From a virus: a stretch of 28,375 nucleotides of DNA. A program made the translations under genes and the position numbers. The number at the start of each line of letters is the position of its first letter. Positions within the stretch are counted from its first letter, which is position 1. Under the pieces are notes generated by a model. The model did no database searches, was not told the DNA's origin, and was given only the letters and a program-made list of their open reading frames with translations. Positions 21,539-26,703 of the stretch are shown here, one piece after another. The stretch covers positions 1 to 28,375 of the IMG/VR virus record IMGVR_UViG_3300017782_000150. One strand, 5' to 3'.

Positions 21539-21842
21539 CCATCTCTCTATTTAGCATCTCATTTAATTTGTGATTCTCTTTCTTCAGATCATACAACTCC
21601 TGCTTCAATTTCCCATTCTTAATCCTAGCATCTAGGATCAGTTTATCTAGAGTCGTAAAGTAATCTGTTATATGTCTATAGACTGCTGCGGTATCAGCAC
21701 AGATATGAAACACCTCCCACATTTGTTCTTTAGTCATTGATTCCTGATCACTTAATTCTTTACTTAGGTAGTCCAGAGCCTGATATAACTCTGCTTCCTT
21801 TTCCATATAGTATAGCCTATTACCTTCAAAATGGAGATCCAT
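21528..21842 (-). CDS. Hypothetical coiled-coil protein, 104 aa
   Basis: Mostly helical, with a C-terminal coiled coil (KLKQELYDLKKENHKLNEML). Two starts are possible: ATG at 21842, which overlaps the helicase gene by 17 bases, and an internal ATG at 21806 (MEKEAELYQALDYL), 17 bases after the helicase stop. The second gives a 92-aa protein beginning in a helix and may be the real start. Function unknown, perhaps a helicase partner. Confidence 0.6.
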   Translation of the reverse strand: MDLHFEGNRLYYMEKEAELYQALDYLSKELSDQESMTKEQMWEVFHICADTAAVYRHITDYFTTLDKLILDARIKNGKLKQELYDLKKENHKLNEMLNREMDGF

Positions 21843-22752
21843 CTAATTGTGTTTCTTTAGTTACTAAGTTTTTTCCGCTCATCCTAAAACCGCAGTTTCC
21901 ATTTGTAGATTCCATCCTGATCGGTAAATCTAATGGAGTAGGTCTACCTCCAGATTCTAACTCCTTTACCTTCCTTACATGGATATCTGTAAAGATCCAA
22001 TCCTGACTATGCTGTGTGTATCTATGGATCACAAAGAATTCATCACTGCGGTTCACGAATTTACCACCACCTTCAACATCACTAGCCATAGGTGGCATCG
22101 TATGATTTACATATTCATGAGATCCTCTATGAACTTGTCTTAGTGCTTGTGTTGCAGGATGCGTATTGACTATTGTCGTTACACCATATTCCTTACAGAA
22201 CTTTCTAATATGGCTTGTTACCTCGTAATGGTATTCATGCGTTGTGATCCCTTTACCTACATCTTCCTTCTTTATCGTTAGCGAGTTATAAGGATCTATC
22301 ATCATTCCCTGAAACTCCCAAGCATCATAGATCTCTCTAGCAATATCTAATAACTCAAAAGCATTAACGATTAACTCTGAATCTATAAACGCCCAATGTC
22401 CTTCAACAAAAGCGTGATGTCTCCAGAAGGTCTGCTCATCAATCTGATTGATTGGCTTTCCTGCTAGAAATTCAATGATCTTTCTCTGGAGTGATTGAAC
22501 CTCATTCTCTGAAGAATAGATCAGCCATCTAGTTCCATTCTCTAAGGTATGTAGTAATTGCAGGTATGTCATCGTGTGAGTCTTTCCTACATTAGCGTGT
22601 CCTGTTACTACTACGAAGTTTCCCTTCTTGAATCTTAGATATTCATCTATCTCTGGCGCACCAAATCTTGATGCTTCTGCTATCTTTCCCTCTCTTGCTC
22701 TCTCTAGATAGCGTAGAGTCTTATTTGATTGTATTATGTGTTTATGTATCAT
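21826..22752 (-). CDS. DnaB/RecA-type replicative ATPase
   Basis: A 308-aa single-domain P-loop ATPase: Walker A GHANVGKT (residues 51-58), SSENEVQSLQRK (80-91), Walker B GMMIDPYNSL (149-158), a sensor-like TIVNTHPATQ (193-202), and a later GGGKFVNRSDEFFVIHR that fits the RecA-fold of DnaB-like helicases. The N-terminal primase-binding domain of DnaB is missing, as in short phage helicases. It probably unwinds DNA at the phage fork using host primase and polymerase, since neither is encoded in the window. Confidence 0.82.
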   Translation of the reverse strand: MIHKHIIQSNKTLRYLERAREGKIAEASRFGAPEIDEYLRFKKGNFVVVTGHANVGKTHTMTYLQLLHTLENGTRWLIYSSENEVQSLQRKIIEFLAGKPINQIDEQTFWRHHAFVEGHWAFIDSELIVNAFELLDIAREIYDAWEFQGMMIDPYNSLTIKKEDVGKGITTHEYHYEVTSHIRKFCKEYGVTTIVNTHPATQALRQVHRGSHEYVNHTMPPMASDVEGGGKFVNRSDEFFVIHRYTQHSQDWIFTDIHVRKVKELESGGRPTPLDLPIRMESTNGNCGFRMSGKNLVTKETQLDGSPF

Positions 22753-22781
22753 CCCTCTAATTTAACAAACATTTTTAATAT

Positions 22782-22794
22782 CTCAGATCCTGAG
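22782..22794. repeat. Inverted repeat CTCAG-GAT-CTGAG
   Basis: A perfect five-base inverted repeat lies between the terminator and the helicase ATG, just upstream of ATTAAAAATGTTTGTTA, which includes a near-TAnnTTTG element (AATGTTTG). It could be an operator for the helicase operon; it is too short to be sure. Confidence 0.35.
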
Positions 22795-22824
22795 AAAAAA
22801 AAAGAGGAGTATTTCTACCCCTCT
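22795..22824 (-). terminator. GAAA-tetraloop terminator after SSB-like gene
   Basis: On the minus strand AGAGGGGTA pairs with TACTCCTCT (nine pairs, one G-U) across a GAAA tetraloop and runs into nine T. It begins 21 bases after the SSB-like stop and is the cleanest terminator in the window. It separates the SSB/RusA side from the helicase/sigma operon. Confidence 0.9.
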
Positions 22825-22845
22825 CTACCTAACACAATCAATCAA

Positions 22846-23361
22846 CTAGAATGGTAAGTTATCATCTGTTGCTTGTCCGTTTACGATAGCATTAGCTACC
22901 TCTATCTTTTCCTCTCTGGAAGAGAAGTGATTATCATATGTAGTCTCCTGCTTATCCTCTTCCATAACCCAACTCACAAATGAGTCAGCGACCTTTAGAA
23001 CATCTGTGCTCTTAGCACCTTTGTCTTTTAAGAGATCAACTGCTGCTTTTAAACAGGATTGCTTTACGATCATCTTTTGCTTAGTGTCTCCTCCTGAAGA
23101 GTAACTACCTCCAGAATATCCACCACCTGAGAAACCACCGCCCTGATTGTAAACAGGCTTGATGCGATTACCATATTGAGTAGCATTCAATTCATACTCT
23201 GCTTCCATACCAACTACGAACTTAGTCTGATCTGGTTTAACTGAAGAGTATTCTCCTGAATCTCCATTGTCAAATGTTAGAGCGAACTTGTATAAAGTTC
23301 TTCCATCCTTTAACTGATAATCTCCCTGCGGATTAACCGCAACTACTTTTGCTTTCTTCAT
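22846..23361 (-). CDS. ssb: Single-stranded DNA-binding protein-like
   Basis: A 171-aa protein. Residues 1-70 are beta-rich and OB-fold-like (TLYKFALTFDNGDSGEYSS, KFVVGMEAEYELNA). They are followed by a Gly/Ser linker (GGGFSGGGYSGGSYSSGG), a helical segment at 95-160 and an acidic tip ATDDNLPF. The DD-x-L-P-F end is the hallmark of SSB proteins that recruit partners. The extra helical part before the tip is atypical. It coats single-stranded DNA during replication and recombination. Confidence 0.75.
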   Translation of the reverse strand: MKKAKVVAVNPQGDYQLKDGRTLYKFALTFDNGDSGEYSSVKPDQTKFVVGMEAEYELNATQYGNRIKPVYNQGGGFSGGGYSGGSYSSGGDTKQKMIVKQSCLKAAVDLLKDKGAKSTDVLKVADSFVSWVMEEDKQETTYDNHFSSREEKIEVANAIVNGQATDDNLPF

Positions 23362-23363
23362 GA

Positions 23364-23492
23364 TTATTTACTTGATTGATTAATAATGTGCACCTCTAGC
23401 ATTGCTAGTCTTTCCTTCATCCATTCGCTTCCTACTCTCTCTGCGAATCCTTCTAGATCATCAATGATCTGATAAATGTTCTCTGTATTCAT
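23364..23492 (-). CDS. Small helical protein, 42 aa
   Basis: The frame runs MNTENIYQIIDDLEGFAERV and continues as an amphipathic helix to its stop, two bases before the SSB ATG. It fills the gap between two larger genes. Acidic N-terminal half, mixed C-terminal half; no motif. Coupled position suggests it is translated. Confidence 0.5.
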   Translation of the reverse strand: MNTENIYQIIDDLEGFAERVGSEWMKERLAMLEVHIINQSSK

Positions 23493-23500
23493 ATCTCTAT

Positions 23501-23701
23501 TTAATTTATTTCTGATTCAATCATATCTAAGGCTTCTTTCTTGGTATACCAAAGGCCATCCATAAATTCTAAAATTTCAAAGTCATCGCTCCATACATTC
23601 CATTTACATTCTCCTTCTACATCTTTATCGTGAGCAATGTAAATTAGACCTTTTGGGTGATTGATCTTGTAAAAGCCTTTTGTGATTTTAATTGATTTCA
23701 T
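23501..23701 (-). CDS. Hypothetical protein, 66 aa
   Basis: A small alpha/beta protein starting MKSIKITKGFYKINHPKGLI, with CKWNVWSDDFEILEFMDGLW in the middle and an acidic end. The gene follows a promoter of the same type as at 13202 with nearly the same leader, so it opens its own transcript (66-aa gene, 42-aa gene, SSB, terminator). Function unknown. Confidence 0.65.
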   Translation of the reverse strand: MKSIKITKGFYKINHPKGLIYIAHDKDVEGECKWNVWSDDFEILEFMDGLWYTKKEALDMIESEIN

Positions 23702-23723
23702 ATCTCTCTCTCTTTTGATATTT

Positions 23724-23754
23724 CAAAGAAAAGAATAAAATCTGAGACTACAAA
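23724..23754 (-). promoter_or_regulatory. Promoter for the SSB transcript
   Basis: On the minus strand TTTG, 19 bases, then TTTCTTTG (one base off TAnnTTTG), ending 22 bases before the ATG at 23701. The flanks match the promoter at 13202 (AATTCTTTGT before, TCAAAAGAGA after), so the two are copies of one module. Confidence 0.65.
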
Positions 23755-23760
23755 GAATTA

Positions 23761-24129
23761 TTAAAAAAGTTTGTGAATTATTTTTCCCTCTATCTGGATC
23801 ACTGATGAATCCTTAGGGATGTCTGTAGCAGGTTCTATCCTAACTGACTTGATGAACTTCTTATTATCATCTGCTATCATTCCTGCATCAACCAATGCAT
23901 CCTGAGTGAACTTAATAGCCATTATGCAATTGTCTAGATCATACCTGTAATTGACCTTTGCAGTAATTACGCAATACTCAAATTGAAAGTCATAATCTAA
24001 CTGATCAGAAATGATCTCCTTCCATTTAGTCTTCTCTCTGGATCTGAATGTCCAATGAGGTGAGGAGTAGAATTTGTTTAGGCTAGGGATCTTGCCTAAG
24101 ATTATCTCTATTTTAGTATGATCAGTCAT
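23761..24129 (-). CDS. RusA-like Holliday junction resolvase
   Basis: A 122-aa protein with RusA-family acidic motif: YRYDLDN (residues 61-67), FTQDALVDAGMIADDNKK (74-91, with Asp77 and Asp87-88). RusA dimers resolve branched DNA before packaging. The N-terminal region has LGKIPSLNKFY, the usual family start. It ends directly before the promoter for the 66-aa gene and overlaps the 57-aa gene by eight bases. Confidence 0.85.
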   Translation of the reverse strand: MTDHTKIEIILGKIPSLNKFYSSPHWTFRSREKTKWKEIISDQLDYDFQFEYCVITAKVNYRYDLDNCIMAIKFTQDALVDAGMIADDNKKFIKSVRIEPATDIPKDSSVIQIEGKIIHKLF

Positions 24130-24295
24130 ATCCTAATCTCTCAGCATACTCTGAATCAATCTCTGCTATTCTACCTAAGTATCTTCTCTCTTCTTCCTTA
24201 GCGTAGATCCTTTCTTCAGGAGTTGATTCGGATCCTAAGTTCTGGAATAACATAGCCATCTTGTGAAGATATCTATCAATGTTAGGATCTCTCAT
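24122..24295 (-). CDS. Small charged helical protein, 57 aa
   Basis: Starts MRDPNIDRYLHKMAMLFQNL, then a charged helical part (PEERIYAKEEERRYLGRIAE). Its stop lies within the RusA start (ATGACTGA), and its start overlaps the preceding 46-aa gene. It could be a coiled-coil partner for RusA; no family recognised. Confidence 0.58.
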   Translation of the reverse strand: MRDPNIDRYLHKMAMLFQNLGSESTPEERIYAKEEERRYLGRIAEIDSEYAERLGYD

Positions 24296-24422
24296 CTGCT
24301 TCTTTAATTTCGTATACTACTCCATTGATTGTTAGCTTAACGCTAAACCCCTGAACTGCCCAAGCAGTATATCCCTTATCATTAAGGCTAACTGCTAAAG
24401 TCTGTGCTTCTCTCATTGTCAT
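24282..24422 (-). CDS. Small protein, 46 aa
   Basis: MTMREAQTLAVSLNDKGYTA, then a small beta hairpin (FSVKLTINGVVYEIKEA). Start fused to the preceding stop (ATGA), and end overlapping the next gene by 14 bases. It looks like a compact alpha/beta mini-domain; function unknown. Confidence 0.55.
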   Translation of the reverse strand: MTMREAQTLAVSLNDKGYTAWAVQGFSVKLTINGVVYEIKEADERS

Positions 24423-24571
24423 ATGCTCTGATCTGTTTGATAATACTTCCAGAAATTAGAATGATCAGATCTCTGTTCATCATGAAATCCAAAATGCGAT
24501 AAGAAGTGATTATTGTAATCATCCTCTAACTTACCCATCTCTATAGCTATACTTTTTTGTCTTCTAGTCAT
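24419..24571 (-). CDS. Small His/Asp-rich protein, 50 aa
   Basis: The first of four coupled genes ending in RusA. Product starts MTRRQKSIAIEMGKLEDDYN and continues with HFLSHFGFHDEQRSDHSNFW; several His/Asp residues could bind metal. No membrane segment. The ATG follows two inverted repeats and an AT-rich stretch likely to hold the promoter. Confidence 0.55.
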   Translation of the reverse strand: MTRRQKSIAIEMGKLEDDYNNHFLSHFGFHDEQRSDHSNFWKYYQTDQSI

Positions 24572-24576
24572 AGTTT

Positions 24577-24591
24577 CTCTCTGTAAGAGAG
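24577..24591. repeat. Inverted repeat CTCTCT-GTA-AGAGAG
   Basis: Six perfect pairs with a three-base loop, six bases before the ATG at 24571. In the transcript it would form a hairpin beside the start codon; in DNA it could be a repressor site. Confidence 0.45.
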
Positions 24592-24653
24592 TAATATATA
24601 GTATTATAGTTAGTTACTCTTTCAGAGTAGTATAATATATATATAATATATAA
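24592..24653 (-). promoter_or_regulatory. AT-rich regulatory region before the RusA gene chain
   Basis: Sixty bases of almost pure A/T around a second inverted repeat TACTCT-TTC-AGAGTA (24615-24629). On the minus strand it contains CTATAATACTATATATTA, with a TATAAT-like box but no TAnnTTTG element. It could be a promoter of a different class (for example read by the phage sigma factor) or an easily melted origin-like element. The spacing of the two repeats is 23 bases. Confidence 0.4.
24615..24629. repeat. Inverted repeat TACTCT-TTC-AGAGTA
   Basis: Six perfect pairs with a three-base centre. It shares the AGAG core with the repeat at 24577-24591, so the two may be a pair of related operator half-sites flanking the putative start of transcription. 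Confidence 0.4.
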
Positions 24654-25061
24654 TTACTTAAGTAATTTAATAAGACCGAAGGTAGAAAGGATTATTGAGA
24701 TAATCAACATATATAGATACTTCCTATCAAAGTTCTTTTCCTGATAGACAAGTTGAGGTACTTTAATCTCCTTCTGGATCCTGATAGTATCACTAGGACA
24801 TTGAACATCTACCTCTATAGTGTCGTATACCCTCCTAAGATCAATTCTAATGCCGTTTCTCTCTAAAGTGATAGTATCTACTTTCTCAAGAATTAAAGTG
24901 TCTCTAACCTCTTCTTTTTGAGTTATGATTAGAGTGTCCACTTTCAGGGCAACTGAATCTAGGATCTGAGGATCTTTTGCAATCGCACGATTTAGGTGAT
25001 ACTTCGCACCACAAGACCAAAAAAGCAGCCCTATTAGAACTGCTCTTATTACGATCCACAT
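24654..25061 (-). CDS. Probable unimolecular spanin (u-spanin), lipoprotein with C-terminal membrane segment
   Basis: A 135-aa protein from the ATG at 25061 (a TTG three codons upstream is possible). Residues 1-17 are a lipoprotein signal with lipobox LLFWSC (Cys17). The periplasmic part is beta-rich, with a recurring D-T-[LI] pattern (VDTLIITQ, RDTLILE, VDTITLE, YDTIEVD, SDTIRIQ). The last 20 residues are a membrane helix (YLYMLIISIILSTFGLI). Outer-membrane lipid at one end and inner-membrane helix at the other is the u-spanin topology of T1 gp11, which fuses the two membranes at the end of lysis. Position at the end of the lysis genes agrees. Confidence 0.72.
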   Translation of the reverse strand: MWIVIRAVLIGLLFWSCGAKYHLNRAIAKDPQILDSVALKVDTLIITQKEEVRDTLILEKVDTITLERNGIRIDLRRVYDTIEVDVQCPSDTIRIQKEIKVPQLVYQEKNFDRKYLYMLIISIILSTFGLIKLLK

Positions 25062-25168
25062 GCTTCGCAATCTTCAGGATTATCAATGTTGCAACTAGGT
25101 TGCTCTAGGTTTGTTAGTTCATTAACGAAGTCTGCAAAACTATCTTGGCTTGTTTCTTTGTGATTCAT
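25049..25168 (-). CDS. Small acidic Cys-containing protein, 39 aa
   Basis: The frame begins at an ATG inside the 83-aa gene (29-base overlap) and ends 13 bases inside the spanin gene. Product MNHKETSQDSFADFVNEL, then SCNIDNPEDCEACGS with three Cys. No signal or membrane segment. The position between two membrane lysis proteins is suggestive, but it could be a chance frame. Confidence 0.42.
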   Translation of the reverse strand: MNHKETSQDSFADFVNELTNLEQPSCNIDNPEDCEACGS

Positions 25169-25391
25169 TATATCCTTTTTCGTATTCTAAGTGTTTTTCA
25201 ATATCGTAAATCCTTCCCTCTAGATTCTCTATGACTAGAATCTTTTTATCTAATCTTTCATGAACTACATTCAACTCCATCTTTAGGGATGAGAACTCAG
25301 CATAAATACCACCTGCTGCAAAGACTGCTGCAACAAGCCAGATCAACATTGACCAATTTTCTTTTAGAAAAGTCTTATTCTCCTGAGCCAT
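25140..25391 (-). CDS. Membrane-anchored coiled-coil lysis protein, 83 aa
   Basis: One membrane helix (WSMLIWLVAAVFAAGGIYAEF, about residues 13-33, shown without the last residues exceeding the helix) followed by a helical coiled coil (MELNVVHERLDKKILVIENL) and a charged end. The topology is like an inner-membrane spanin (Rz-like) or a small XhlA-type antiholin. Located between the holin-like genes and the u-spanin candidate. It overlaps its neighbours by 17 and 29 bases. Confidence 0.6.
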   Translation of the reverse strand: MAQENKTFLKENWSMLIWLVAAVFAAGGIYAEFSSLKMELNVVHERLDKKILVIENLEGRIYDIEKHLEYEKGYNESQRNKPR

Positions 25392-25539
25392 TGCCCTTGT
25401 GCATTAGATACCAACGCTGCGCAGTATATCCTATAGAGATTAGGAGCAGCGCAATCTTCAATGCCATCTCTATATGTGCGAAGCTAATCGCAAATGTACT
25501 TGCGTTAAGCAGGATTAATCTGATATCTGTCTCTGTCAT
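25375..25539 (-). CDS. Small membrane protein in lysis cassette, 54 aa
   Basis: MTETDIRLILLNASTFAISF, then a hydrophobic helix (MALKIALLLISIGYTA, residues 25-40) and a basic tail QRWYLMHKG. I recall similar short proteins (K-x-x-L-L-x-I-S-I-x-Y-T-x-x-R-W) close to endolysins in Bacteroidota phages. It is joined to the holin gene by ATGA. It may be the true pore former or an antiholin. Confidence 0.62.
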   Translation of the reverse strand: MTETDIRLILLNASTFAISFAHIEMALKIALLLISIGYTAQRWYLMHKGNGSGE

Positions 25540-25757
25540 CTCTTAGCTACCTTTTCTAGACCTGCAATTCCAAAGCTGCCTAATGTTACAAACACAAATG
25601 AGTTGTAGGTAAATTGATTGATCGCTAGATCCTTTCCAAATGCACCTGTAACCACATCAGCAATCATTACCACCACCATAACTGCAAACGACATAAATCC
25701 AATGATGGTCTTTTCATTCCAATCATTATTGTCCTTGAAGATCTTAATAAAGTTCAT
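25536..25757 (-). CDS. Holin-like protein, 73 aa
   Basis: Two hydrophobic segments, about residues 18-40 (IIGFMSFAVMVVVMIADVVT) and 49-69 (FTYNSFVFVTLGSFGIAGL), with a charged N-terminus and basic C-terminus, typical of a two-helix (class II) holin. It overlaps the endolysin gene by 14 bases and the next membrane gene by four. It would permeabilise the inner membrane to release the endolysin. Confidence 0.65.
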   Translation of the reverse strand: MNFIKIFKDNNDWNEKTIIGFMSFAVMVVVMIADVVTGAFGKDLAINQFTYNSFVFVTLGSFGIAGLEKVAKR

Positions 25758-26202
25758 ATCCTGTTCTTCCGTTTTTCTTGATGGCTCGTAGGATCTGTCT
25801 ACGATTGCCGTTACTTATAAAACTACAATGCACCCATGATGGGTTGTTTTTATCACCGAACTCCCAGATCAACTGATCAAAGTCTAGCGAGTTTTTAATA
25901 TAATCAAAGATCTCCTTATTGGTTACACCACCAAACATATCAGCATCAATATCAAGTGCTTGTCCTTTGCAATGCTGAGATGTAATACTACCTCCAATTG
26001 CCTTGTTAAGATCAGGACTGCGATATCCAGAACTTATCCCAATAGGCACTCCAAACTTATCTCTTAATGGCTGAAAGATATTCTCTGCTATTAGCTTTAG
26101 ATTCTCCATGTGATCAATAGTAGGCTCGTTAGAGATACCTTTCTTTATCGCACTTGCTGATTTTGTAACCTCCCCTAATGTTAGATTCTTACTCAGTTTC
26201 AT
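25744..26202 (-). CDS. Endolysin, peptidase M15 (D-Ala-D-Ala carboxypeptidase-like)
   Basis: A 152-aa M15 peptidase. SSGYRSPDLN (57-66) precedes the zinc motif SQHCKGQALDID (75-86, ligands His77 and Asp84), and WVHCSF (123-128) gives the second His ligand. It has no signal peptide, so it needs a holin. It cuts peptide cross-links of peptidoglycan. Length and motif order match the phage M15 endolysins common in Bacteroidota phages. It overlaps the Cys-rich 47-aa gene by 14 bases. Confidence 0.87.
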   Translation of the reverse strand: MKLSKNLTLGEVTKSASAIKKGISNEPTIDHMENLKLIAENIFQPLRDKFGVPIGISSGYRSPDLNKAIGGSITSQHCKGQALDIDADMFGGVTNKEIFDYIKNSLDFDQLIWEFGDKNNPSWVHCSFISNGNRRQILRAIKKNGRTGYELY

Positions 26203-26332
26203 CTTTGTAGATCTTGCCTATACCCTGATTCATGTAATCACCTTCGCAACACTCTCTGGAATATCTCTTCCCATCTTTGCACAGGCATCCTCTCCTCTTG
26301 TCCTGAGGAACATTGTAACGATCCTTACCCAT
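26189..26332 (-). CDS. Small Cys-rich protein, 47 aa
   Basis: The product has a GCLCKDGKRYSRECCEGDYM motif, then NQGIGKIYKDETE. I recall this pattern (C-L-C-x-D-x-x-Y-S-x-x-C-C-x-G, then N/A-Q-G-I-G) in short proteins near tail genes of Bacteroidota phages and prophages. Four Cys suggest a zinc knuckle or a disulfide-bonded mini-domain. Start overlaps the 125-aa gene in ATGGGTAA. Confidence 0.65.
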   Translation of the reverse strand: MGKDRYNVPQDKRRGCLCKDGKRYSRECCEGDYMNQGIGKIYKDETE

Positions 26333-26702
26333 TGATCAGATTTTCTTCTGGCTCTGGAAAGTATTCAGGATGCAACTCCTTACAAGCCTCTGTCCATTCC
26401 GCAATAGCAGAAGATGAACCGAAAGTATGAACGCCTAATGGCGCACACCATACCATAGCACTATCCCAAGACTCTACAGGCTCACCATCCCATAGAACAT
26501 CTATATGGTAGGTAGAAGATAGTACAGGTTCAGTGATTACTTCACCTTCATCATCGTATGTACCTTCTTTCTCTACGAGATTACCGAGATGTACGATAGC
26601 GTGGCTATGCGTAGGGTTGCCTTCCTCATCTTTAGGTAAGGCATTCAGTTTAGTAGTTGCTGCTCCTTTAGAGCCGAATGAGTATTTTCTAAATGTTTTC
26701 AT
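26325..26702 (-). CDS. Hypothetical tail-fibre-adjacent protein, 125 aa
   Basis: An acidic beta-rich protein beginning MKTFRKYSFGSKGAATTKLN, with HSHAIVHLGNLVEKEGTYDD, a strand pair around STYHIDVLWDGEPVESWDSA, and a Pro/Glu-rich end. It follows the tail fibre by one base and could be a chaperone or a small fibre component. From this gene on, towards the right edge, no GATC sites occur, unlike the rest of the window. Confidence 0.62.
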   Translation of the reverse strand: MKTFRKYSFGSKGAATTKLNALPKDEEGNPTHSHAIVHLGNLVEKEGTYDDEGEVITEPVLSSTYHIDVLWDGEPVESWDSAMVWCAPLGVHTFGSSSAIAEWTEACKELHPEYFPEPEENLING

Positions 26703-26703
26703 A

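Noticed and set aside
24904-25086. Minus-strand 60-codon frame over the start of the spanin gene
   Set aside because: Shadow of the lipoprotein frame; Ser/Arg/Cys-rich with no coupling, and the lipobox frame is far more convincing.
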